A program made the position numbers and the translations under genes. Shown piece by piece: positions 47,290-58,429 of a DNA stretch of 64,000 bases. This stretch comes from Ignelater luminosus (taxonomy: Eukaryota > Arthropoda > Insecta > Coleoptera > Elateridae): NCBI GenBank assembly GCA_011009095.1, contig VTPC01000946.1:27589-91588 (forward strand), written 5' to 3'. A model generated the notes under the pieces. It saw only the letters and a program-made list of their open reading frames with translations, was not told the origin of the DNA and made no database searches. Positions within the stretch are counted from its first letter, which is position 1, and each line of letters starts with the position of its first letter.

Positions 47290-48118
47290 CATTTACATTG
47301 TTGGTTTTTGTTGCCTCGGTAGGCCGACGCCAAGCACCTTGGCGTCGACCTGCCAAGACGACTGGTTTGCCTCCGAGGCCCTATCCCTGTTCGCATCGCT
47401 CCGAGAGCCTAACCTATGGAGCTCGAGCCTGCCGTGAACCGCCTGTTCAGCTACCCCGCCTGAGTAAGAAGGCTGCCATGAGGCTTCTATAGATGCGGAG
47501 CCTTTGGCAAAAGAGCCAACTGCTTCGGCCGGCGCTATTATTCGGGCCCTTCCTACGTCGATACTCTGGTCCACCAGCGGCTAGTATCCTGACGAAGCAA
47601 CAACCCAGGCCGCTCGGGTCAGTTGGCGAAAGACAGGCGAGAATCGTCGGGGGAGAGCAACGGGGAAAGGATAAGGGTGGCGCGGGAGGTGGATGGGCGG
47701 AGAGGATTTGGTTGGCGGTCTTGGGGGGCTGGGGACAGGGGAGGCGTTAAGTAGGGTACTAATAGGATACGTAGGTAATAGGGAGGGTAGAAGTGCGAAG
47801 TGCTGAACTTTTAAATGCGACGATAATAAAAGGGTGCGTTGGTGCGGTTCCAGTGAAGTGTTGCTTGCGTGGTTAGGTAGCGAAGGATCAGAGGGGGAAG
47901 GGGCGGGCAGGTCCGCTATTGGTAAGCGAACGGGGCTCGTGGACGGAACCAGACTGTTATCAAAAGCAGGGGGGTTTTTTGTTTTGGATGACGACAATGC
48001 TGCGTTATTAACAGAAGATGTAGTACCGTATGGTGGATCATTCTCTGTGACGAATCAGCGTGACTCAGAAGTAGTCATGCGAATACCAAACTTACATGTC
48101 ACGGATATCATAATGTAA
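47290..48118 (+). other. Isolated GC-rich, CpG-rich island with short ORFs
   Basis: Sequence abruptly changes from AT-rich to GC-rich, with many CpG dinucleotides, then returns to AT-rich after 48,118. Its first part contains a perfect 10-bp hairpin (47325-47347) enclosed by GCCTCGG...CCGAGGC. The last part is a 94-codon frame (47834-48118) that opens at GTG without an ATG and ends VVPYGGSFSVTNQRDSEVVM and RIPNLHVTDIIM. On minus, 47581-47997 is open for 138 codons, proline/serine-rich, probably a by-product of base composition. It could be a CpG-type promoter with a first exon, a 5' region of an unknown retroelement, or a foreign insertion. No family was recognised. Confidence 0.4.
47325..47347. 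repeat. Perfect 10-bp stem hairpin in GC-rich island
   Basis: CGACGCCAAG (47325-47334) pairs exactly with CTTGGCGTCG (47338-47347) around loop CAC. The flanks GCCTCGG (near 47313) and CCGAGGC (near 47374) could extend the fold. Confidence 0.6.
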
Positions 48119-48879
48119 AGAAAAACTTTTTGCTATTCTTTACAATATTACTTTGATACCTTAAAAGCTTCCTTTTAAGAAAATTGACTGGGAATAACTC
48201 GAAAATGGTTACCAAATGCGGAGAATTGCTAAAATAACACCTAGTACTGCGTGAAACATCGACCAATATCTTGGAATTTGCAGATTTTAGCTTAGCCCGC
48301 TTTAAACAGAAACAATTCGTACTTTCATCATTTTATTTTATTTATTGAAAGCAAGAATCTTGTGGAATAATTGTGGGCACTTCAAGTAGAAATTTAACCA
48401 AACGGTTTAAGTTTCACACTTGGAGATATAGAATACGCAAGTATGTTTTGTCGTGTTGAGAAACGTTGGAAAGAATAAGAATTTTGTTCCTGTGTGCGTA
48501 TCTCTTCCAAAAGTCACACTATTACAGCCACCTTAACAGGGCAGTCACACTAGTTACCTTTTAATAATAATAATAATCATAGTAATAACAAAATTTGGTA
48601 ACAAGTTTACATTTTAAAGCCAAATATTTATAATTCGATAAAAAATCAAGTTTTGTAACTTGCAGTAGCTTGACAATCAAAAAAACTGAAGCAAGTTATC
48701 TTGTCTAGGTCTATGGTTTGTTATAGCGCTGCTCTCAATCTAAAAAAATCATTGAGTGAATATTCACAAGTCGATGCAAGCCAATTTTAGCCAAGCTGTA
48801 ACTACTTAGCCTTGTATTCATTTTTAAAGTTATTCAACCAGTCAAGAACCAGAAATTGCAGGCTTAACAAAACATCATA
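48119..48879. other. Intergenic DNA, no gene recognised
   Basis: AT-rich sequence with an AATAATAATAATAATCAT run near 48,562. The phrase TTAGCTTAGCCCGCTTTAAA near 48,288 resembles TTTTGTCTTAGCCCGCTAAA near 46,318, suggesting a shared repeat fragment. Confidence 0.4.
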
Positions 48880-48881
48880 TA

Positions 48882-48909
48882 CGAGGGTGGTCTGAAAAGT
48901 TTCCGACCT
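48882..48909 (+). repeat. Left terminal inverted repeat, second mariner
   Basis: 28 bp, CGAGGGTGG... to ...TTCCGACCT, identical to the reverse complement of 50145-50172. Confidence 0.95.
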
Positions 48910-49058
48910 CAACGTGACGATGGCAGCACTCGTAAATAAAGCTACTGAATTTCGTTGTTCATCTGTTGACAGTTACTCACTAAAGTTTCAGCCATTTTGG
49001 ACGCGCAGTTTTTATGTAACAGTCGTTTGAGTGAGTTGATGTGAGTTTTTATGTGAAA

Positions 49059-50108
49059 ATGGACAAAATCGAGTATCGAGCTGTCATTAAATATTTGTTT
49101 TTGAAAGGCAATGCGCCTTCGCAAATAAAATATGAGTTGGATTCTGTGTATGGGGATTCTGCACCATCATTTACCGCAGTGAAATTTTGGGCTGCTGAAT
49201 TTAAACGTGGCCGTAAGAGCTTGGGAGACGATGAACGTTCGGGACGTCCAAAAACTGCAACTACCGACGAAAACATCGCCAAAGTTCACCAAATGGTGCT
49301 AGACGACCGCCGAATTAAAGTGAGAGAGATAGCAGAGGTTATGAACATGTCAAAAGAACGTGTTTGTCACATATTAAATCAACATTTAGGCATGAGGAAG
49401 CTGTCCGCGCGTTGGGTGCCGCGTTTGCTCACGTTAGACCAAAAACGTGTTCGAATGAATATTTCCAACGCTCTTTTGGCGCAGTTTAGGCGAAATAAAT
49501 CCGAGTTTTGGCGCCGATTAATTACTGTAGATGAAACTTGGATACACCATTATACGCCCGAAACAAAAATACAGTCCAAACAGTGGACTGCAAAGGGGGA
49601 ACCGGCTCCAAAAAAAGCAAAAACTGTTTTTTCGGCTGGGAAAGTGATGGCGACTGTTTTTTGGGATAGTCATGGAGTTATTTTAATCGATTATCTTCAA
49701 AAAGGAAAAACCATTACAGGAGCATACTATGCATCATTACTTGACAAGCTGAAGGCAGAACTTGCGAAAAAACGGCCACATTTGCAGAAAAAGAAAATCC
49801 TGTTTCACCAAGACAACGCACCGTCTCACACCTCAGCGATTGCCATGGCGAAAATCCACGAATTACGGTTTGAACTGCTTGACCATCCGCCTTACTCACC
49901 AGATCTAGCCCCAAGCGACTTCTTTTTGTTCCCTCATCTAAAAATTGCTCTCGGAGGACAAAGATTTTCGTCAAATGAAGAGGCAATCACCTTCGTGAAC
50001 AATTATTTTGCAGAGAAAAATGCCGAGTACTATTCGGACGGGTTACAGAGATGGGAGCATCGCTGGGAGAAGTGTGTAGAGTTACAAGGAGACTATGTTA
50101 AAAAATAA
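49059..50108 (+). CDS. DD34D mariner transposase
   Basis: A 349-residue transposase from ATG 49059 (MDKIEYRAVIKYLFLKGNAP) to TAA at 50106-50108. The frame is open a few codons further upstream to a GTG, but the ATG gives the family length. Helix-turn-helix one includes GDSAPSFTAVKFWAAEFKRG, then the ERSGRP linker, then the second unit VREIAEVMNMSKERVCHIL. Signatures WVPRLLTLDQK and YSPDLAPSDFF are present. Catalytic aspartates are in ITVDETWIHH, FHQDNAPSHT and APSDFFLF, with 34 residues between the last two. No stop, frameshift or active-site change is visible. It resembles the irritans group in sequence, but its distinct terminal repeats suggest a related subfamily; I leave it unnamed. Confidence 0.95.
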   Translation: MDKIEYRAVIKYLFLKGNAPSQIKYELDSVYGDSAPSFTAVKFWAAEFKRGRKSLGDDERSGRPKTATTDENIAKVHQMVLDDRRIKVREIAEVMNMSKERVCHILNQHLGMRKLSARWVPRLLTLDQKRVRMNISNALLAQFRRNKSEFWRRLITVDETWIHHYTPETKIQSKQWTAKGEPAPKKAKTVFSAGKVMATVFWDSHGVILIDYLQKGKTITGAYYASLLDKLKAELAKKRPHLQKKKILFHQDNAPSHTSAIAMAKIHELRFELLDHPPYSPDLAPSDFFLFPHLKIALGGQRFSSNEEAITFVNNYFAEKNAEYYSDGLQRWEHRWEKCVELQGDYVKK

Positions 50109-50144
50109 AAAAAATTTTCACAAAAAATGTCTTGTATCTTTGTT

Positions 50145-50172
50145 AGGTCGGAAACTTTTCAGACCACCCTCG
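50145..50172 (-). repeat. Right terminal inverted repeat, second mariner
   Basis: 28 bp, perfect reverse complement of the left repeat, followed by TA. Confidence 0.95.
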
Positions 50173-50174
50173 TA

Positions 50175-53100
50175 TTGTAGGACTCCGGCTTTAAAGAGTT
50201 AGTAATAAACCTTCTTATATGTTAATGACTAAAACACTGTCTAAGTTTTGCACAGATAAAAATATAATAATTGTTATTATTAGCCAGAAACAAATATTCC
50301 TCAACAGTTTAAATTAAACATTATAAATGTTTCTTTCTTAGATTTTTTTGTAAGTTGACACACCTTTCATTGACTTTACCGTAATTTTACTTACTAACAA
50401 TAAAATAATGTAGTAATTGTTGTTTTCGACTCCTAGAACACTTTTTGGATAAATAACTAGAGACTGAAATTTTAAAGAAAAGAATATTCTTTTTCTCTGG
50501 TGAGTATTCATTTTCTTCCTTGAGTATTCTTTTTCTATCCAGCTGCGTTTGATGCGTTTTTTAAAATTCAATCGATTTTTTACAGGAAAATATATTACCG
50601 CTCCACTTGCATGGGTGCGAACGATGGAAATATTAAAAAGAAATTTGTTTGGCTTAATGCTGAGTTGGAGCAGTTTGGAAAAATATATCTTTGTTCGAGA
50701 ATGATGCTTTTGGCCAGAAAGATGCAAAACGACATTTTTTCTTAATTGAATGTAATTTAAGAAATTATCTACAAATTGCTTTAATCTTTTATTATAGCTA
50801 ATACATTGTTTATTTTCTTTACACTTGCTGTCTAACTTATTGCCTCATAAAATCGTTTAGTTTGTATTTGTTTAAACTAAAGAGAAAGATTGTATGATAA
50901 TGAATTCATTTTATTTCTGTAATATGTTAGATAAAACGTCATAGGTATATAAACCAATGAAGTTTATTTTCCACTTCTACAAAGGTAGTGCGTAGGCAAG
51001 CCGCGTTTAGAAACGAGAAGCGGCATTCGAAGACCGTGAAGATCAATAAACATCGTAACATTAAGATTTTCATCAATTAATACTGTTTAACATAAATATG
51101 AATCAATTACAGTGATTGCTATTTAATTTACAGTCTCGTACATCATCATACAAGATGATTATATATACTTACACACACATACCACACCGCACACATAACT
51201 ATTTTCTGAGTGGGCTATTAGAAAACCAGAATAATTGAATTATTGTCATAAATAAGTTTGCAAAGCCGTACCGTGCTATCGGCGCATTTAATTGCAAATA
51301 AATCGACACAAACATCTCTATGAATGGGAATAAAATGCATTGTTTGCATTGTGTTCCTTTTATAATAATACACAATTGACAATATCATTGTAGTTAACTC
51401 GAGTACGCCGACGATGACACGAAATAAATCACGATTTTCCAAACGAATTCCACGAATCCGATCGCCTGCAGTGCAAAGCGCCGCCGTAACACGGTTGAAA
51501 CGTGGACAGACCAAGGACTTTTTACTGTGAACTAAATTATTTAAATAGATTGCACACTTTCTACCTACGATTATTGTCAATATTATTTACTTTATTATTT
51601 ATATTCCGGATGTATAAGAATTTCGGCAACGTTCATTAAAAATTATCTGAATCTACTTCTTGTTAGAAGTGTGAAACTCATAACAGAGAGTAAAAGCATA
51701 AGTATTGCTGCAGGGAAAGTAATTCATCAGTATCATCAGCAATAGAAAACAATTGCAGCTTATTGTTAGTAGGTCACACGTATACATAACTATAGGAAGG
51801 ACATTTATGAATCCATTGCTTAAATTAAATGATGTTGAATCGATCATTGGATACGATCATTTACAAATAAAGTTCTACTGCTCTGGTATTATCTATGTCT
51901 AGATTTCAAACAAATTGTAGACGGTATTCGGTAACTTCTCGGGTAGTTTGTCAATCGATATGCCTTGATAAAAAACAGTAAATAATGATTTTTGATTTTA
52001 TCATAATTGCTAGTTTAAAATTTTCTTAAAATGGAAAAGGTCCCAGGAAAGATTAGTGTTAACCAGAATCAACGCAGGATTCTAAGTTGGTCTCTCTAAT
52101 ACAGAGATTAGTTGACAATTAAAATAACACTCTTCTACTATCTTTTAATGCCTAAACTTTGCATGTAAGAAATGTCACTGGAAAAATTGGAAATGTTAAA
52201 AATGCAAAGTTTCTTTTCTAAGAATTGATAAATATTCGAATATATCATATTTGAACAGAAACTAAAATTCTTAATCAAGGGCACAGACTTTATAGATCAC
52301 TCTATACAATTCTAGAAGTGATACAAGAGAGGTTCAATCATTACTAATTTTTGGTCACGACGGAAAATTAAACATTGTCCACAGTTATTTCTAGGTACTT
52401 TTAGCAGAAGACTCTGCTTTTGTTTTTTCCCAAAGAAGAAGGTAATATTAACAAAGAAGTTGGAAGGGTAACTGTCAGTAAATCTTTGCCAAATGATGCA
52501 AAAATACATTTTTTAGAAAAATATTTATTATATGCTATTGGCTATCTACCTAGAAGAACCGGAAGCAAAACAAGAGATTAGATACTTCTACTTAATAAAC
52601 ATTCTAGGTTTGATTGAGGTCGTAACAAGGTTGACTTATTAGTTATTACAAACAATCTGAAGGTTAATGATGAGATTGAGAGTATTGTGTGTCAGACTCA
52701 AAGCTAGAAATGACTGATCTTAACACCGTGAGTTACTCACAGTAAATTTCTCCAGTAGATATCATCAAAAATATTGAGTTGAATTTGGCAGATAAATCTT
52801 AAAGCATAGCATCAAATTCATTTAAGATTTTTAATTTCAACTTTGCAATTCCATCAAACTTCAATTTGTATCCATGTATAATTAGGTATGCCAGATATGT
52901 ATAATGTAATCACTTCTTTCTCTAAGCTTACAAGTCAGAATATTCATTGAAGCTTTTGCCAAAAGTAATACTCAGTATAATACTTACAGTTGTCGATAGG
53001 TCTGAAGCAATCTTTCTGAACAATAGGTGTGCTGCAACAAATTGGCGTGTCACCAAACGATATAATGGGTTTGCTTAATTTCGATCTATATGAACAAGAC

Positions 53101-53687
53101 AAAATATTTTGAGATCCGTTATTGTAATTACTTCCACTTGACATATTCCACAAACAGGAAAAGTGGAAAGGGTCGTGGATTTGAAACGACAGCAAATCAA
53201 GACAGATATCTATTTAATTGCTGAGGCTGGTACATGAATTACAAAGATGTGTAGGACCTGTAGGGTATATAAAGAGCATAAAATTAGAAGATTAATATTA
53301 TGCAATTGGACAGTACTGGAAGTCTTTTTTACTTAAAGGTATAGGCTGTCTGAGAAAGCTTGAAATTACAAATCTATCAAATGGTTAGCTATCACAATTT
53401 TTACAGATAATACAAATTAAGTGTGTTGATACTTAAACTATTTACTGCTTTACTAACTATTTAGGAGTAGTCACCTTGACTAATAATTCTCTTAACCCAG
53501 TACGTATGTGCTACTCGCTGCAACACAAATGATTAATGGACCTTTGGAAAGGGTTCGCACGTATGTCAGTCGCGCGCTGCAACGGAGAAATGAATATACG
53601 ACGAAGCGGCAACACTGTGAACGTGATATTCCAACCTTAGTAAGCACTGAATGACTGTGAACAAGTGAAAGCTGTTGTCAATTAGTC
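50175..53687. other. Intergenic DNA, no gene recognised
   Basis: About 3.5 kb. The portion 50,980-51,580 is less AT-rich, with some CpG, and includes a 120-codon minus-strand frame (51218-51580) from an ATG (MTIIVGRKCAIYLNNLVHSK) that I do not recognise. Near 52,560-52,750 a broken + strand phrase NKVDLLVITNNLKVNDEIES faintly recalls the end of a LINE endonuclease domain. Neither is strong enough to call. Confidence 0.35.
51218..51580 (-). CDS. Uncharacterised 120-codon ORF
   Basis: Open from ATG 51580 to a stop at 51218. It has one hydrophobic stretch around residues 55-72 (FRVIVGVLELTTMILSIVYY) that could span a membrane, preceded by an arginine-rich segment. It lies in a locally GC-richer patch, which reduces chance stops. 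No domain or family was recognised and no flanking splice structure was established. It may be a chance ORF. Confidence 0.15.
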   Translation of the reverse strand: MTIIVGRKCAIYLNNLVHSKKSLVCPRFNRVTAALCTAGDRIRGIRLENRDLFRVIVGVLELTTMILSIVYYYKRNTMQTMHFIPIHRDVCVDLFAIKCADSTVRLCKLIYDNNSIILVF

Positions 53688-54661
53688 GCCATAAAGTCGG
53701 AAACGTATGAAAAACGTGTTGCGGTTTTAGCCTTACATAAGGTGGGGAAAAGTGCGAATCAGATTTATTCGTTGCTAAAAGAGCTGCCAATCACCAAACG
53801 TTTTGTGTTTCGTACTATTGTGAGGTATAAAGAAACGGGCCGTCCACGTTCTTCGCGCACGGAAAAAGTCATCAAAGCCGTGCGTTTCCGCATCAACAGA
53901 AATGCGATTCGCAAACAAAAAGTGATGGCATGCCAAATGCACATCCCTCCCCGTACGCTGTCTCGAATTATTAAAGAAGATTTAGAAATGAGTTCATATC
54001 AACGGGTTACGAGTCATTTATTGACTGATAAATTGAAACAGAACTGAAAGGAACGGTCGAGAGGGTTATGGCAAACGTATCGCAACAGGCGCTACAAAAA
54101 CCGATGAAAAAGTGTTCACGATTCAAAAAAATCATAACCGGCAGAATGATCGTGTGTACGCTAGGTCATGTTATAAAGCAAGTTGAAAGAAGTCATCATC
54201 CAGCTAGTGTGATGGTCTGGTGGGGCGTGTGGTACACTGGCGTCACGAAAGTGCACTTCTGCGATATAGGGGTCAAAACATCCTCTGCGGTTTATCAAAA
54301 TATGCTCAAATCCGTCGTTAAGCCTCTTAATCGATCCCTGTTCAAGATTAAACCATGGACATTTCAACAGGACTCGGTCCCAGCCCACAAAGCTAGGACA
54401 ACTCAACGCTGGCTGGAAACCAACGTGCCGTCGTTTATCAGAGCTGAAGATTGGTCATCCGGGAGTTTGGATTTAAACCCCCTGGATTACTCCATATGGG
54501 ATATTATTTAACATACAAGACATCCCAATTTGGACTCCCTTAAACAAAGCATTGTTTGTGCAGCTGCCGAAATACCCCTCGCTAAGATGCGTTCTGCGAT
54601 CGACGATTGGCCAAGACGATTGAAGCTGTGTTACGAAAATGGCGGCGCACATTTTGAATAA
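53688..54661 (+). pseudogene. maT-type (DD37D) mariner transposase fossil
   Basis: The reading begins SETYEKRVAVLALHKVGKSA near 53,700 with no ATG in frame, and runs through a helix-turn-helix region ending IPPRTLSRIIKEDLEMSSYQ. About ten residues are missing at the KETG-RPRSS junction (near 53,840). A TGA at 54045-54047 and a frameshift near 54,100 precede TDEKVFTIQ, which carries the first catalytic residue. A second frameshift leads into SHHPASVMVWWGVWYTGVTK. WTFQQDSVPAHKA gives the second aspartate and SLDLNPLDYSIW the third, with 37 residues between them, the spacing that defines maT. An in-frame TAA at 54509-54511 is followed by a readable C-terminus ending CYENGGAHFE at 54,661. Terminal repeats were not found. 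Confidence 0.85.
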
Positions 54662-57511
54662 ATTAATATGTTGTTATAGCATTTTTTTGTACTTGTCAAA
54701 TATATATTTTATTTTGCCCCTAGCATTTTTCTTCATATTGATGTTGGTATGCGAAGTACTGACAGAATTTATGGCTAGACTGTACATACATCACTGTGTA
54801 AAAACCAGACATAATGATTTTGGAGAAGCGAAAACTTTGAGCAATTAAGTTTAGTTGCTTCCTTCATTACTTGTGTTTGTGATCCAAATTTGTACTGGTG
54901 AAAACCCTTCCAAGTGTATAAATAAATACAGTTAAATGTAGGTACTTTTCAAAAGCAAGATAATGTATGGCAGTAAAAACTACTCGGGTTGTAAAGGCTG
55001 TTGTCAAATCATAGATCTTCTCAAAAAACTAACCTAGACATATTATGTTAAGCAGTTTATTCTGTGGTGAGAAATGTGCAACTGTCAGTATTCAGAGAAG
55101 GCGGTCGTATTTGCAACAGAGAAAAGCCTATTTAGTGTAAAATACGAAGTAGGTACAGCACCGTTTTGCGAAAACATGAGAAGAGCTAATTTGCATTTAA
55201 ATGTAAAGCACTTTAAACACTCTTGAGGCCAGTTTGTAGGAGCAAAAAACCGCTTTAATGTAATTCTTTATCTTCTTTTTGTATTAGTTTCTCATTTAAA
55301 TCTTTCATATAATTATAACACATAAATTCCATAACTGCTTTTTTATAAAAAAAGTGAATAATAAAGATTATTGGTACTTTTTGTTTCAGATCAATAAATT
55401 ACAACATACAGTTAGAGTTTTCCTGCAAAAGTAATTCAAAATCTTGCATGTCCTTGTCGAACGATTACAAAATGAAACGATACGAGATGTGGGAAAATAA
55501 TTTGCTGCAATACACAGTATAAGAGAGAGAGAAGTTGTACGAGTAACAATCGTCCATGAAAGTTGTCAATTTAAAGCTTGTAATATTGAAAATTTCATGC
55601 GTGAACGGGTTTATAATTTTTCTGCTCTGCATGTATTCGACTGAATTAATAAATGATCATAATAAATCTCGTTTTCTAATAAGGTTTTTTTCTGTATGAC
55701 TATTTTATTTATTTATATACTTATCCAGAAGTGCTTTAAAGACTAATATTTTATAATACAAAAATATTATTAATAACCAAAGTAGAAATTAGTTAAATCT
55801 GTTGTGGTTAATCAAACTAATTACAACAAACGTCATTGTTATAACTTCAACATTTACTTGCCTTAAGTGGAATATAATGTAATTTATTTTCTATCGTAAT
55901 AGCTTTAAGTACCGATCACCTTGTGCAGCAATTAATTTTAAATTTTTAATAAATTATAATTGAAAGGCTTGATCTTGACCGAAACAATAACGAACTTCAT
56001 GCCGCAATTTTAATTTTTATTGATTTCTTTAATCATCACCATCATTAATATTTCACCAGTAAACGCAACCATTTAAAAATGAGATGCCGATAAAAAATCA
56101 TATTAACTTGTCGAAACGATAAATCCGGAAAATAGAAGCAAGAATCATTTTTAATTTATTGCCTTTTTAACTAACTGACTCCCGATATACAATGACAAAT
56201 CGAGAAATTAGAAAAAAAAGTACCGTTATATAAAAGGTAGTATAATCCTAACCATAGTTGGATTCTTGACAAATATCCACTTGCTAAAACTAGCATAGCA
56301 ATTTCTTATTAAAGCCACAATCACTTCAATGCATTAAGATTAAGTGATTTATCTTTTAACTTTAAGAAGAATTTTATCGGTATTTTTGTAGAATAAGGAA
56401 ATCACGTTGGCGCCGCAAAACGCTTTACAAGGATTTTTACGTGCTATTCTACACGTAACGTAATGAAAGTTTATAGAACAACAAAAAATATTATTACAGA
56501 AATAAAGACAAACATTAACTATTTCATATTTAGAATACGCATGTATTCTGCTGACATTTATAGACACTCTAAAAGAAGGCAAGAATAACATAAAAATATG
56601 AAATATTAATATGCCTTGACTTTGATCATTTAAATTTTTATCACCTTAGTTTATCGCTATTTTCAGTATATCGTCATAAAAGACAGTTTTAAAACCCATT
56701 TTGAACTGATTTGTTGTACGAAAAACATATTCTGTTTTATTTATTTAAAGTCTTCAAGTCTTAACGTTGACTTATATTTTTCCCACCTTGTACTTCTAAA
56801 AGAAGTACTCTCCTAACAAGGACTTGAAAGTTGCGGTATAGGCAAACGCAATCTTGAATGAGTTATTTCCAAAAAAAACTACATTAACAGAATATTTCCA
56901 AATTGTTTTGCAAATTTTATCAAGATTAAATAATAAATGCACGTTCAAGATCTCGTTATTGCCTTCCAAGATCTTGGGAAATTAAAGCCTTTTGATAAAG
57001 AGAATGAAGTTTGAGTTGAGAAAGTAATTTACCGACACCTACGCATTTTGGTAGTGCTTTTCCCAGAAAAGCAAAACATCTCTGTAAAACGTAGTACTTA
57101 GTTCTAATCTCATTATGCCCAATGTTCCATAGTAATGGAAACGTCCTCCTATTGTGTTATGAAAACTAATAGTGTATTGCATTCCAAGCAATTAATATAG
57201 ATAATAGCGAAGACAATGATACGGTGGTTTACTGTGCAAATGGTAGAACTTGCATTACCCATGAAATTCCACTTGCGTATTGAGTCCTAAAGAGCTCTGA
57301 ATATATGTAAAAAGCAATATGCAAAATCTTCATACCTCGCAACTCAATTCTAAAATTTTTAAAATCTCATTCATACTCAAGAATTTAGTTATGCGTACTT
57401 AAGACTTAGAAATATGGATTTTGCATATATCTACAGCTTTACACATAATCTTTATCTAGGGTGACCTGCAGGACGTTTTTTCTATTTGATTGATCTATAT
57501 ACTCATTAACA
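54662..57511. other. AT-rich intergenic DNA, no gene recognised
   Basis: About 2.8 kb of AT-rich sequence with short ORFs only. No coding remnants or repeat structures recognised. Confidence 0.4.
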
Positions 57512-57513
57512 TA

Positions 57514-57542
57514 CGAGGTGTGTGAGAAAAGTAATGAGACTG
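57514..57542 (+). repeat. Left terminal inverted repeat, deleted mariner
   Basis: 29 bp, matching the reverse complement of 58266-58294 with one mismatch at position 7. Confidence 0.92.
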
Positions 57543-57705
57543 GCAACACTGCGGGAGATCTGGCCACGTTGTGTCTACCGGCCTGTGCTAAACCGGTTTG
57601 TTTATCGCTTCCACTTCCTCAGTCCGAGTTACAACTCCGTACAGCTAACACATTATTTTTGACAGCGCCATCAGTGAAGTTGTGTTTTTGTTGTGTGTTA
57701 CAGAA

Positions 57706-58235
57706 ATGGAGCATCGGAATTTAGAGCAACGTTGTGCAATAAAGCTTTGTGTTAAACTTGGTGAATCCGCTCGCTCAGGGAGACCTTCAACTTCAAAAAC
57801 TGACGAAAACGTTGAACGTGTGAAAGCTCTTGCGTGATCAGATCGTCGTTTAACAATAAGGATGATGAGTGAACAGTTAAATTTAAATACTTTCACCGTG
57901 CATCAAATTTTGACAGACATCATGACAATGCTCCGTGTCACACAGCAATTTCCATCAGTGAATTTTTGACCTCAAAACGCATTACTGTTATTCCTCATCC
58001 CCCCTATTCACCTGATTTGAGTCCTTGTGACTTTTTCCTTTTCCCGAAATTGAAACATGTCCTAAAAGGACGTCATTTTGGAACTCTGGAGAACATTCAA
58101 AAGACTGTGACCGACCAGTTAAAAGCCATACTAGTTGAAGACTTCCAGAGCTGCTACCAAGAGTGGGAACAACGACTCCGCCGGTGTACAGCTGCCCAAG
58201 GAAACTACTTTGAAGGGGATAACGTTGTTGTTTGA
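57706..58235 (+). pseudogene. Mariner transposase with two internal deletions
   Basis: ATG at 57706 starts MEHRNLEQRCAIKLCVKLGE. The next residues jump directly to SARSGRPSTSKTDENVERVK, so most of the first helix-turn-helix (about 45 codons by family comparison) is deleted in frame. A TGA interrupts ALA-SDRRLTIRMM; the expected arginine there suggests CGA to TGA. After VHQILTD (57,915) a second, larger deletion with a frame change removes the region that should contain the first catalytic aspartate. The frame then resumes at HDNAPCHTAISI (second aspartate) and HPPYSPDLSPCDFFLFPKLK (third), ending in NYFEGDNVVV. Only about 176 codons of an expected 345 or so remain. It is a DD34D mariner and non-functional. 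Confidence 0.9.
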
Positions 58236-58265
58236 AAAAAATAAAAACTTTGGTTAGTATGAAAT

Positions 58266-58294
58266 CAGTCTCATTACTTTTCTCACATACCTCG
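58266..58294 (-). repeat. Right terminal inverted repeat, deleted mariner
   Basis: 29 bp, partner of 57514-57542 with one mismatch, followed by TA. Confidence 0.92.
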
Positions 58295-58429
58295 TATGTT
58301 CCATTCAGACTAGCTCTCGAGATATTATAATACCCAGTGGCTGCTTTGTCAGGGTTCAAATGGTTTTATTTGTGCAAGTTTTCCAACTGCTTTGCACTCA
58401 TATAATACCTCTGAATATTCACAGCTTGA

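Larger units (their letters stand above)
48880..50174 (+). mobile_element. Second DD34D mariner, apparently intact
   Basis: The element proper is 48882-50172 (1,291 bp) between TA dinucleotides at 48880-48881 and 50173-50174. The terminal inverted repeats are perfect over 28 bp, starting CGAGGGTGGTCTGAAAAGTT. A single open transposase gene on + lies between them. Its terminal repeats and protein differ clearly from those of the irritans copy at 30.8 kb, so it is a separate mariner lineage. Intact ends, target sites and gene indicate a young insertion. Confidence 0.95.
57512..58296 (+). mobile_element. Internally deleted mariner, 781 bp
   Basis: The element proper is 57514-58294, between TA dinucleotides at 57512-57513 and 58295-58296. 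Its 29-bp terminal inverted repeats start CGAGGTGTGTGAGAAAAGTA and differ at one base. The internal gene has lost about half its coding length. Conserved ends with a truncated gene are the form expected of a copy that can be mobilised only by a transposase supplied from elsewhere. Its ends differ from both intact mariners in this window. Confidence 0.93.

Noticed and set aside
47581..47997. 138-codon proline/serine-rich ORF on minus
   Set aside because: Its composition follows directly from the GC-rich, purine-rich + strand; no domain and no splice or promoter evidence.
47834..48118. 94-codon ORF in the GC-rich island as a real gene
   Set aside because: It has no ATG, it lies where high GC reduces stop codons, and no family was recognised. 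It is kept only as part of the island.
52560..52760. Possible LINE endonuclease end (NKVDLLVITNN...) on +
   Set aside because: The match is faint, no SDH motif or RT follows, and there are several stops. It is too weak to call.
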